Numbered from the stretch's first letter, positions 1 to 6,313 are shown. The stretch: DNA of 8,761 nt from JAICNR01 sp035699465 (GCA_035699465.1 DASSPT010000102.1:1-8761), one strand, 5' to 3'. Notes: generated by a model from the sequence alone, not told the origin. A program made the numbers and translations.

Positions 1-728
1 TTGAACGAGTAGGACGAAGTCCTCGAGGCGACGCGCAGACCTTCCACACGGGAGAGCGAGTGGATCAGCTCCTCGGTTATTCCGTCGCTGAAGTACTCAT
101 TGTCCTGTCCGGGGCTGAGGTCGACGAATGGAAGGACGGCTATGGCCCACGGCTCCGGGATACTGGACGCAGACTGCCGCTCGCCTTTCTTTGTCGAAAT
201 GACGCTTACAGCGTACAGCCGATGGACCCCCTCCAACCCGCGGAGATTTCGCTCACCCCGGTCCTCCATCGCGAAATCCGGCCGGCCCTTCAGATGGCGC
301 CAGACCTCCTCGCTCACGAGAACTTCTCCGGGCCGCGCTTCGCGCTGGATCCGGCTCGCCGTATTCACCCCGTCGCCGTAGATGTCATCGTCGGAGCTGA
401 CGACATCGCCGACGTGCACGCCGACCCGCAGGAGCGCGGGAGTTCCGCTCTTCTCGCTCAGGTCCTGGAAATCCGTCACCAGTGCCAGTGCAGCGCGGAC
501 GGACGCGTCCGTGCTTCCGAACTCGGCCATCGCCTCGTCCCCCATGAACTTGACCAGGCGACCGCCATGAGCCCCCACGGCCCGCCGCGCACACCCTTGA
601 AGGAGCGACACGAGCGCCATAGCCGCGCGCTCGTCGCGCGCGGAGACTCCCGTATAACCGACGATGTCAGCGAACCAGACGGCGGCAAGACGATGGGTGG
701 ATGCGGGGAGAGCCCCTGTTTCGGACAT
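1..728 (-). CDS. Class III adenylate cyclase fused to TolB-like domain (3' end outside window)
   Basis: The first 242 residues are visible and the frame is open to the left edge. Residues 12-175 form a class III nucleotide cyclase domain. Its metal-binding aspartates are D21 (in FADIVGYT) and D64 (in KFMGDE). K60 and D115 (in DDIYGDGVN) are the pair that selects adenine in this family, and N122 and R126 are the transition-state residues. All catalytic positions are therefore present, and an active homodimeric cyclase making cAMP is inferred. From residue 194 a TolB N-terminal-like segment begins (IAVLPFVDLSP, then YFSDGITEEL). In such proteins TPR repeats often follow, but that part is outside the window. 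No signal peptide or membrane segment is seen, so it is probably cytoplasmic. The start at 728 fits the domain edge. An in-frame ATG at 761 would add 11 residues, and neither start has a strong ribosome binding site. The gene diverges from the DUF309 gene. Confidence 0.9.
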   Translation of the reverse strand, partial: MSETGALPASTHRLAAVWFADIVGYTGVSARDERAAMALVSLLQGCARRAVGAHGGRLVKFMGDEAMAEFGSTDASVRAALALVTDFQDLSEKSGTPALLRVGVHVGDVVSSDDDIYGDGVNTASRIQREARPGEVLVSEEVWRHLKGRPDFAMEDRGERNLRGLEGVHRLYAVSVISTKKGERQSASSIPEPWAIAVLPFVDLSPGQDNEYFSDGITEELIHSLSRVEGLRVASRTSSYSF

Positions 729-809
729 GCTACATGCAATCTTGTCCCGGCGGTCCGGCATTTCAATCCATATCTTGGCATAGATGGGGAGGATGGGTAG
801 TCTCTGGGC

Positions 810-1361
810 ATGTGCGGGCGTGAAGCGCTTGGGGCCGGATCGCCACGGCGTTACTCCCCACGCCCTCTCCCGCCCTACCGCTTCGTTCCCGGTGAGACTC
901 CCCACCCGACCCGCGATCCCCTTGGCCATTCCTTCCGCGTCGCGGTCGAGGTGCCGGAGGCCTGGCGGCTCGAGGATTGGCGGGGCATCGACGAGTGGCT
1001 GTGGGCCGTGGACCTGTTCAACGCGGAGTACTGGTGGGAGAGCCACGAGGCGCTGGAGTCGCTCTGGCATGCGGCGGGTCGGACCACTGCGCCTGCTCGG
1101 TTCGTCCAGTCGCTCGTCCATCTGTCGGCGGCGTGCCTGAATCGCAGGCGTGGACACCCGGAGGCTGCGCGGCGTCAAGCGGCGCGCGCGGTTCGAGGAC
1201 TCCGCGCCGCGCGAGCCGCGCCTGTTCTCACAGGACCCGGAAAGTCCGGCGCGGTCGTCATGGGGATCGATCTTGATCGGCTGATTCGCGACGTGGAACA
1301 CTCGTTCGCCAGCGACGGGGCGCAGCCGATCCGGATCGAGCTGGACTTCGAGGCGTCGTGA
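810..1361 (+). CDS. DUF309 domain-containing protein
   Basis: A 183-residue protein of unknown biochemical role. The N-terminal part carries PPYRFVPGETPHPTRDP (residues 21-37), which resembles the start of other DUF309 proteins. The core motif at residues 70-86 (FNAEYWWESHEALESLW) is the family signature, with H79-E80 as its most conserved pair. It is followed by a helical segment with RFVQSLVHLSAA (97-108) and RRGHPEAA. DUF309 proteins are small, all-helical and presumed cytoplasmic; no enzyme activity is established that I can cite. The ATG at 810 gives the full family-type N terminus, although the purine-rich stretch GGGGAGGA lies rather far upstream (about 786-791). The stop codon overlaps the start of the downstream S4 protein by 4 bases (GTGA), so the two are probably translated together. 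Family assignment is firm; function is unknown. Confidence 0.85.
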   Translation: MCGREALGAGSPRRYSPRPLPPYRFVPGETPHPTRDPLGHSFRVAVEVPEAWRLEDWRGIDEWLWAVDLFNAEYWWESHEALESLWHAAGRTTAPARFVQSLVHLSAACLNRRRGHPEAARRQAARAVRGLRAARAAPVLTGPGKSGAVVMGIDLDRLIRDVEHSFASDGAQPIRIELDFEAS

Positions 1362-1762
1362 AAGCCGGTCCGCCCCTGACGAGCGCTCGCATCGATCGCT
1401 GGCTGTGGGCAGCGCGGTTCTACAAGACCCGTAGCCAGGGGGCCGTCGCGATCGAGGGTGGCAAGGTGCGGCTGAACGACGCGCGACCGAAGACGGGCGC
1501 CCAGGTCCGGATCGGCGACGTCGTGCGAGTTCGGAGCGGGCCGATCGAGCGCACCGTGGTCGTCCGGGGACTGGGAGAGCGCCGTGGCACGGCGGCGGCC
1601 GCGGCTGCGCTCTACGATGAGACCCCCGAGAGCCTCGCGCGGCGACGGGAGCGCGAGGCCCAGCTGAAGCTCATGCCCCAGACGTCGTATCGTGGAAAGG
1701 GCCGCCCCACCAAGCGCGAGCGGCGCGACCTCGACCGGCTCCGGGAGCCCTGGCCGGATTAG
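1358..1762 (+). CDS. hslR: S4-domain RNA-binding protein, Hsp15/HslR type
   Basis: A 134-residue protein that starts with GTG. The S4 RNA-binding domain occupies about residues 11-60 (RIDRWLWAARFYKTRS at 11-26, then GGKVRLND, then GDVVRVR). The basic C terminus, RGKGRPTKRERRDLDRL at 112-128, is typical of Hsp15. Length and architecture match E. coli Hsp15 (133 residues). That heat-shock protein binds free 50S subunits carrying a nascent chain, as part of rescue of aborted translation. The start overlaps the DUF309 stop (GTGA), and a GAGG sequence lies about 5-8 bases upstream. The gene ends 12 bases from the convergent phospholipase D gene, with no clear hairpin terminator between them. No heat-shock promoter can be recognised. 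The Hsp15 role is inferred from homology. Confidence 0.88.
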   Translation: MKAGPPLTSARIDRWLWAARFYKTRSQGAVAIEGGKVRLNDARPKTGAQVRIGDVVRVRSGPIERTVVVRGLGERRGTAAAAAALYDETPESLARRREREAQLKLMPQTSYRGKGRPTKRERRDLDRLREPWPD

Positions 1763-1774
1763 AAGGGGATCACT

Positions 1775-3058
1775 CTAGAGCTGCTCGCGTAGCGCCGACG
1801 CCAGTCGATCGCGGCCACGTTCGAGAATCGACCATTCCTGAACGTCTTTCAACGTGATCTCCTTCGATCTGCGCATGTCGGCGCGCATCGATCCCTCGAG
1901 ATCGGCCACCAGCACCGTGTCCTCACCCGCGACCACGACCTCGTAGTTCAGCTCGAACGAGCGATTGTCGAAATTCGCCGAGCCGACGATGGCCCAGTCC
2001 CGGTCGACGATCACGGCCTTTACGTGGAACATCGTGGGCTGGTACTCGAAGATCCGGACTCCCGCCTCGAGGAGCGGCCGATAGTGGATGCGGCTCGCCC
2101 ATCGCACCAGGCGGGAATCGTTGAGATCGTTGGGGACGATGAGAAGCACTTCTACGCCCCGTCGGGCAGTCTCCTCTATTGACTTCTGGAGGTCGGGATC
2201 GGGGGCATAGTAGGGCGTCGATATCCAGACGCGCTCGCGAGCTCGTCGGAGCGACAGCCAGTACACGAACGCGACGGGAGACACGGTGCCACCCGGCTGC
2301 CCCAACACGGTGACCACTCGTGCCGTGCCGGTCGACTCGATCGGCGGATAGAAGCGCGCGCCGGCCAGCGCTTCGCCGGACGCCTCTCGCCAATTCTCCG
2401 CGAACGCACCTTGCAGGTAGCGGACGGACGGTCCTTCGATCAGGAAGTGGTCGTCGCGCCAGTGATTCTCGTCCTCCGCGTCCCCGGTCCATTCCGTGGC
2501 GATCCCGACCCCGCCGGTGAACCCTCGGGTCCCGTCGACCACCATGACCTTGCGATGTGTGCGACCGTTCATGCGCCTCAGCTCGTTCCAGCGAGGCGGC
2601 CGGAAGACAGCGACGCGACAGCCCGCCGCCCGCATTTCTTCCACCAGGGTCTCATCCATGGGAATGGATCCGACGGCGTCCAGCAACACCCGCACCTCGA
2701 CGCCGCGGCGACAGGCGGCGGCCAGCTCGGCCGCGAACTCCCTCGCGATCGCACCCTGCCAGTAGATGTAGGTCAGCAAATTGATCGATTGCCGTGCATC
2801 GCGGATGGCTCCCAGCATGGCCGGGAAGATCTCGTCGCCGTTCTCCAGCAGCTCGATACGATTCCCTTCGAGAAGCGGCGCGTCGAGGTTGGCCGCCAGG
2901 ACCGTGGCCAGGTCGAACCGGTCAGGATCCTCGAGGCTCACGCGATCGGGCAGGACGTCGGTCGGTTCGGCCGTCGTCAGGGCATAGGCTCCGTAAAGGA
3001 GCGCGGCGGCGCCGAAACCGGCCAGCGGGTAGAGGACAGAGCTCTTGGACCAGGTCAT
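1775..3058 (-). CDS. cls: Cardiolipin synthase-type phospholipase D family protein
   Basis: A 427-residue protein with one N-terminal hydrophobic segment (about residues 9-28, LYPLAGFGAAALLYGAYALT), probably a membrane anchor or uncleaved signal. Two HKD motifs are complete. The first is H168-x-K170-x4-D175 followed by GG at 182-183. The second is H345-x-K347-x4-D352 followed by GSAN at 359-362. A conserved YYAPD lies at 283-287 and NRSFELNYE at 365-373. In bacterial cardiolipin synthases the two HKD motifs make one active site that transfers a phosphatidyl group between phospholipids. The first motif has GGVGIA rather than GGxN; I believe this variant is common in ClsB-like relatives. It stands 59 bases downstream of the TrpF-like gene and may share its transcript. 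No strong ribosome binding site precedes the ATG. A phosphodiesterase or other phospholipase D role is possible. Confidence 0.88.
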   Translation of the reverse strand: MTWSKSSVLYPLAGFGAAALLYGAYALTTAEPTDVLPDRVSLEDPDRFDLATVLAANLDAPLLEGNRIELLENGDEIFPAMLGAIRDARQSINLLTYIYWQGAIAREFAAELAAACRRGVEVRVLLDAVGSIPMDETLVEEMRAAGCRVAVFRPPRWNELRRMNGRTHRKVMVVDGTRGFTGGVGIATEWTGDAEDENHWRDDHFLIEGPSVRYLQGAFAENWREASGEALAGARFYPPIESTGTARVVTVLGQPGGTVSPVAFVYWLSLRRARERVWISTPYYAPDPDLQKSIEETARRGVEVLLIVPNDLNDSRLVRWASRIHYRPLLEAGVRIFEYQPTMFHVKAVIVDRDWAIVGSANFDNRSFELNYEVVVAGEDTVLVADLEGSMRADMRRSKEITLKDVQEWSILERGRDRLASALREQL

Positions 3059-3071
3059 CCGGCCGAAGCTA

Positions 3072-3085
3072 GACGATCGATCGTC
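3072..3085. repeat. 14-bp perfect palindrome in the intergenic gap
   Basis: GACGATCGATCGTC reads the same on both strands. It lies in the 59-base gap between the TrpF-like gene and the phospholipase D gene, 14 bases upstream of the latter's start codon. It could be an operator or a short hairpin in the leader. There is no T run after it, so a classical terminator is unlikely. In GC-rich DNA such palindromes can arise by chance. Confidence 0.4.
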
Positions 3086-3117
3086 ACGGCGTTGTCGTCG
3101 CGCTTACATGCGCCGAG

Positions 3118-3774
3118 TCAGGAAGCGTTCGAAACTTCCCGCATGAAATCCCGCAGAAGGCCCTTGTCGAGCCGGCCGTCGACCCGGATGCCGCTGCAGA
3201 GATCGACTCCGAACGGGCGCACCACCTCGATCGCGCGGGCCACGTTGCCGGGATGGAGCCCCCCGGCCAGGTAGACCGGCACCTCGACCGCCTCGCGGAT
3301 CGCCCGGCTCGTCTCCCAGTCGTGCACGCGACCGGTGCCCCCGAGCTCCTTGACCGCGAGGTCCGGCCGGCCCGAATCGAGGAGGAGCGCGTCGACCTCG
3401 GGAGCCGCGCCCCGAGCCGCTTCGAGCGACTCCGCGCCCTGCACGTGAATCACCTGGACGATCTTGACACCCGGCAGCGCCTGGCGGACGGCCACGCGGG
3501 CCCCGGGGGCGGGCTCGTCGCAGAGCTGGAGCACGCCGACGCCCGTTCTGGCGCGCTGGGCCACGATCTCGGCCGGATTCGTGCGGCAGGTAAGGAGGAA
3601 CGTCGCCACCCCGGGCGGCGCGAGCGCCGCGATCTCCGCGATCCGATCTTCGGGGATCACGCCCGGACCGCTCGGCATCTCGGATACGAGGCCGAGAGCG
3701 GACGCGCCGGCGTCGATCGCCATCCGCGCTTCTTCGACGCTCGCGATGCAGCACACCTTGACGCGCGTCGTCAG
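3118..3774 (-). CDS. TrpF-like phosphoribosylanthranilate isomerase homologue
   Basis: A (beta/alpha)8-barrel protein of 218 residues if it starts at CTG 3774-3772. TrpF converts phosphoribosylanthranilate to its carboxyphenylamino-deoxyribulose form in tryptophan synthesis. Visible family motifs are RVKVCCI near the N terminus (holding the catalytic-type cysteine), DALLLDS (catalytic-type aspartate), GGTGRVHDW, YLAGGLHPGNV and the phosphate-binding VDLCSGIRVDG. Two places differ from classical TrpF: the usual QLHG is LQLCD, and the usual FDW is HDW. With MPSGPG after strand 2, this resembles a TrpF-like paralogue group often seen outside trp operons (recalled, not checked). No other trp gene is in the window. 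The CTG overlaps the MFS stop codon (CTGA), and GGAGG lies 4 bases before it. The first canonical in-frame start, GTG at 3756, would remove part of the first beta strand. Confidence 0.8.
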   Translation of the reverse strand: MTTRVKVCCIASVEEARMAIDAGASALGLVSEMPSGPGVIPEDRIAEIAALAPPGVATFLLTCRTNPAEIVAQRARTGVGVLQLCDEPAPGARVAVRQALPGVKIVQVIHVQGAESLEAARGAAPEVDALLLDSGRPDLAVKELGGTGRVHDWETSRAIREAVEVPVYLAGGLHPGNVARAIEVVRPFGVDLCSGIRVDGRLDKGLLRDFMREVSNAS

Positions 3775-4985
3775 GATCCCTCCGCCGCCGGTATCACGGG
3801 CCACGAGTGTCGCCTGAGCTTCGGCCGCAGCGCGAACCAGGTGCCGAGGAGCACGGTCGGCGTGAGGACGATCGCGGCTGCCTGAGGACCCAGCAAGTCG
3901 CCTGCGATCCCGGCCGGAATCACCGCCAGCGCCGCGGTCGCCCACGCCAACCCCATGACGATTCCCGAGCTGGTGGAGCCGAAGGACGGCGAGAGCTCGA
4001 GCGCCATGATCACGATCGGCGGCAGAATCGCCATGTTGACCGCTCCCGCGAGTACGACGACGACCAGCGATAGCGGCCCTCCGGCCGGCAGCAGGAACGC
4101 GAGCGCGTGGAGGGGGAACGCGACGCCGGTCAGAATCGCCAGGAGTTGCAGACGGTCCACCCGGTCGGCGAGGAAACCGCCGGGGAGCGTGCCCGCCGCT
4201 TGCCCTCCGAGATACAGGCTGAGGACGACCGCCCCCTCCCCCTCGCTCATCCCCTGCGCCGACATGACGATGGGCATGAAGGTCAGGAACAGGCTGTTGA
4301 GGAACGCCGACGTGCAGCTGATCCCAAAGATCAGTCCCAGCGGCCCGCGGAGGATCCGGCCCATGTCCCGCAGGGTGGGGCCGGGCTCGGCGATCCTGTC
4401 GGAGGTCCCCGGCGGCAGAACGAACCAGAGCAGGAAGCCCAGGACGAGGACCGGGAGCATGGCGATCCACATGCCGTCGAACCCCACGCGCGCGACGAGC
4501 CAGACGACGGCCACCGGACCCAGCGCGTGCCCGGCCGCGCCACAGAACGAGAAGATCGCGTGGCGCATTCCGCTGCGACCTCCCTGCCCTACCCGGGCGG
4601 CCAGGGATGCACCCGGTGGGTGGAACGCCGCGCTTCCGAGACCACCGAAGGCGAGCAGGAGGACGAGCATCCAGAATCCGGGCGCGATGCCCATCATGGA
4701 AAGGAAGACCCCTGTCGTCATGGGGCCGAGGACGACGAGCGCCCGGCGGCCGCGTCGATCGGCGATCCGGCCCATGAGCGGCTGGGCGAGGGACGACCCC
4801 AGCGCCAGCGCGGTCATGAGGCCCGCGGCGAGCGTGATCGACAGATCGAGCTCCCCCATGATGCGCGGCAGGAGAGGCGGCAGGAACGACGTGTAGGCGT
4901 CGTTGAGAGCATGAAGGGCGGAAACCGCGATCGCGATTCCGAGCGGGGTCGAGCGCAGGGACCGCGCTACGCCGACGGTCGACAT
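3771..4985 (-). CDS. MFS transporter
   Basis: A 404-residue integral membrane protein with about 12 hydrophobic segments, the usual size for the major facilitator superfamily. The loop 2-3 signature MGRIADRRGRR is at residues 71-81, and a second copy-like loop, GGFLADRVDR, is at 269-278. HALNDAYTSFLPPLLPRI (25-42) and GSAAFHPPG (117-125) resemble fosmidomycin-resistance-like (Fsr) and related MFS carriers. The substrate cannot be read from the sequence. The ATG at 4985 follows the psuG stop by 4 bases and has AGGA at 4996-4993. The 3' end overlaps the TrpF-like start by 4 bases. Sitting between psuG and a TrpF-like gene, it could move a nucleoside, a pentose-containing compound or an aromatic compound; this is context inference only. 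The cytoplasmic C terminus is short and basic. Confidence 0.88.
   Translation of the reverse strand: MSTVGVARSLRSTPLGIAIAVSALHALNDAYTSFLPPLLPRIMGELDLSITLAAGLMTALALGSSLAQPLMGRIADRRGRRALVVLGPMTTGVFLSMMGIAPGFWMLVLLLAFGGLGSAAFHPPGASLAARVGQGGRSGMRHAIFSFCGAAGHALGPVAVVWLVARVGFDGMWIAMLPVLVLGFLLWFVLPPGTSDRIAEPGPTLRDMGRILRGPLGLIFGISCTSAFLNSLFLTFMPIVMSAQGMSEGEGAVVLSLYLGGQAAGTLPGGFLADRVDRLQLLAILTGVAFPLHALAFLLPAGGPLSLVVVVLAGAVNMAILPPIVIMALELSPSFGSTSSGIVMGLAWATAALAVIPAGIAGDLLGPQAAAIVLTPTVLLGTWFALRPKLRRHSWPVIPAAEGS
3772..3783 (-). promoter_or_regulatory. Ribosome binding site and inferred CTG start of the TrpF-like gene
   Basis: On the minus strand GGAGGG (3783-3778) is followed by ATC and then CTG (3774-3772). 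The last two bases of CTG are the first two of the MFS stop codon TGA. No ATG, GTG or TTG occurs near this point in the TrpF-like frame, and the protein homology begins right here. This arrangement supports translational coupling from a rare CTG start. The spacing of 3-4 bases is short, so an ACG start at 3771 or GTG at 3756 is not excluded. Confidence 0.5.
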
Positions 4986-4989
4986 CCTG

Positions 4990-5859
4990 TCATCCTGCGG
5001 CCGCGACCGCGATCTCCGCCGCGACGGCGGCGTTGTTCTCTAAGAGCGCGACGTTGGCGCGAAGCGAACGGCCCTCCGTGATCTCGGCCACGCGCCCCAG
5101 CAGGAACGGGGTCAAGGCCGATCCGCTCACGCCTCGCGCCTCAGCCTCCTCCAGAGCGAGCGCGACCGCGCGGTCGCTCTCTTCGCGGGAGAGCGCGGCC
5201 TCGGTCGGCGGCGGGACGCAAACCAGTACGGCGCCGGGAAGCCCCAGCGCTCGTGCCTCGCGCAGAACGGTGGCAACCTCCTCAGCGTTCTCGACCGCGT
5301 CCTTCAGGGGCAGCCCGCTCTCCGCCGACCAGAAGGCCGGCAGCTCATCGGTTCCGTATCCCAGAACGGTCACGCTCAATGTGTCGAGCCGCTCGAGCGT
5401 GGCGGGAAGATCGAGGATCGCCTTCGCTCCCGAGCAGACGAGCGTGATCGGCGTACGGCCCAGCTCCGCCAGGTCCGCCGACTCGTCGAACCGCGTCCCG
5501 CTCGGATGGACGCCGCCGATCCCGCCCGTGGCCGCGACCTCCACTCCCTCGCGATGGGCGAGAAACAGCGTGGCCGCCACCGTCGTCCCACCGCTCTCTC
5601 CTCGCGCCGCCGCCACGGCCAGGTCGCGGGTAGAGAGCTTGCAGGCGGAGTGCGCGAGCTCCGCGAGGGCGCCCTCGTCGATTCCGATCGCTGGCTGTCC
5701 GTTTACCACCGCGACGAACGCGGGCTCCGCGCCCCGCTCCCGCACGGCCGCGGCCATGGATGCAGCCGCAGGGAGCCGCACGTCGTCGGGAAGGCCGGTC
5801 GTGAGGAAGGCGGTCTCCAGCGCCACCCGCGGTCGGGCACCGCGGCGATCCACCCTCAA
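4990..5859 (-). CDS. psuG: Pseudouridine-5'-phosphate glycosidase
   Basis: A 289-residue enzyme that reversibly splits pseudouridine 5'-phosphate into ribose 5-phosphate and uracil, in the cytoplasm, during degradation of modified RNA. Residues corresponding to the E. coli PsuG active site are all present at matching spacing: E15, K74 (in CKLSTRDL), H118 (in TGGIGGVH), D129, the Schiff-base lysine K146 (in CSGAKAILDL) and N269 (in RANVALLENN). The end, NVALLENNAAVAAEIA, is typical. It starts at TTG 5859, which overlaps the upstream stop codon as TTGA; GAGAAG lies 5 bases before it. A GTG at 5853 is the alternative, but its spacing to the purine-rich site is poor. The partner kinase gene psuK, often adjacent or fused, is not seen here. 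The MFS gene follows after 4 bases. Confidence 0.93.
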   Translation of the reverse strand: MRVDRRGARPRVALETAFLTTGLPDDVRLPAAASMAAAVRERGAEPAFVAVVNGQPAIGIDEGALAELAHSACKLSTRDLAVAAARGESGGTTVAATLFLAHREGVEVAATGGIGGVHPSGTRFDESADLAELGRTPITLVCSGAKAILDLPATLERLDTLSVTVLGYGTDELPAFWSAESGLPLKDAVENAEEVATVLREARALGLPGAVLVCVPPPTEAALSREESDRAVALALEEAEARGVSGSALTPFLLGRVAEITEGRSLRANVALLENNAAVAAEIAVAAAG

Positions 5860-6089
5860 ATGCGCTTCTCGCCGTAGACCTTCTCGTTCATCATCTCGGC
5901 GAAGCTCGTCCAGTCGATCTGCTTCACCTTCTGCCGCTTTCCCCCGCGCCAGAAGAGGGATCCCCGGCCGATGATCAAGGTTCCGATCTGCTCGCCTTCG
6001 CGGTAGATCTTGAGGTCCAGGCTCGTCCCCGCGCGGGAGAGCTCCTGCACGGTCAGCTCGGCGCGTACGGAGTGCGTGTACTCCACCAT
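5856..6089 (-). CDS. Small conserved-looking protein of unknown function, first gene of the psuG operon
   Basis: A 77-residue protein I do not recognise as a named family. The frame is open up to 6179, but ATG 6089-6087 is preferred because a perfect GGAGG (6099-6095) stands 5 bases upstream and the longer N terminus looks non-coding. The predicted content is mostly beta: LDLKIYREGEQIGTLIIGRG is a likely pair of strands, followed by a basic stretch WRGGKRQKVKQIDW and a C-terminal helix WTSFAEMMNEKVYG. No cysteine, signal peptide or membrane segment is present. The Lys/Arg-rich centre with aromatic residues could contact nucleic acid or another protein, which is only a guess. Its stop codon overlaps the TTG of psuG by 4 bases, so the two are probably made together. 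Confidence 0.75.
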   Translation of the reverse strand: MVEYTHSVRAELTVQELSRAGTSLDLKIYREGEQIGTLIIGRGSLFWRGGKRQKVKQIDWTSFAEMMNEKVYGEKRI

Positions 6090-6094
6090 TTCGA

Positions 6095-6099
6095 CCTCC
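6095..6099 (-). promoter_or_regulatory. Shine-Dalgarno site deciding the start of the 77-residue gene
   Basis: The minus strand reads GGAGG, then TCGAA, then ATG at 6089-6087. The ideal 5-base spacing decides the start over an in-frame ATG 30 codons upstream at 6179, which has no comparable site. Confidence 0.7.
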
Positions 6100-6119
6100 G
6101 GAGAAGACACCCGAACGGA

Positions 6120-6134
6120 GGCCGGTCGCCGGCC
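6120..6134. repeat. Short GC-rich inverted repeat in the operon leader
   Basis: GGCCGG-TCG-CCGGCC can form a hairpin with a 6-base-pair stem and 3-base loop. It falls about 30 bases upstream of the small protein start on the minus strand, inside the presumed mRNA leader. No T run follows on either strand, so it is not a good terminator. It may be a leader hairpin or chance in GC-rich DNA. Confidence 0.3.
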
Positions 6135-6196
6135 CCCCCAGCCTATGGTCGGAAAGCTAGCCCGCGGGATGGCGGACAACCTATCCTAGGCATTGC

Positions 6197-6273
6197 GCGC
6201 CCTTAGCTCAACTGGATAGAGCGTCGGACTTCGGATCCGAAGGTTGGGGGTTCGACTCCCTCAGGGCGCGCCA
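6197..6273 (+). tRNA. tRNA-Arg (anticodon TCG)
   Basis: A complete 77-base cloverleaf with encoded CCA. The acceptor GCGCCCT pairs with AGGGCGC, followed by discriminator G and CCA (6271-6273). The D stem is GCTC/GAGC with loop AACTGGATA, which includes the A20 that helps mark arginine tRNAs. The anticodon stem TCGGA/TCCGA encloses loop CTTCGGA, putting anticodon TCG at 6231-6233. The variable loop is AGGTT. The T stem GGGGG/CCCTC has one G-T pair and loop TTCGACT. It reads CGA and possibly other CGN codons. TATCCT at 6182-6187 could be its -10 box, but no good -35 is seen. No clear terminator follows. Confidence 0.97.
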
Positions 6274-6313
6274 GTTACAGGAGATCGACGTTGAGACGGA
6301 AAGCGAGCCATTC

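Noticed and set aside
60..800. Plus-strand ORF of 246 codons
   Set aside because: It is antisense to the cyclase gene, whose full set of catalytic motifs fixes the minus strand as coding; the ORF has no recognisable domain.
1763..1774. Bidirectional terminator between the convergent hslR and phospholipase D genes
   Set aside because: The 12-base gap shows no inverted repeat and no T run.
2411..3274. Plus-strand ORF of 287 codons
   Set aside because: Antisense to the phospholipase D gene with both HKD motifs; no domain or ribosome binding site.
3118..4470. Minus-strand ORF of 450 codons read as one protein
   Set aside because: Only the part after about 3774 matches TrpF. The earlier part is an arginine/proline-rich out-of-frame reading of the MFS gene, which is itself clearly real.
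4107..5081. Plus-strand ORF of 324 codons, strongly charged
   Set aside because: Antisense to the MFS gene. Its Glu/Arg/Asp/Gly-rich composition is an artefact of GC-rich codon bias.
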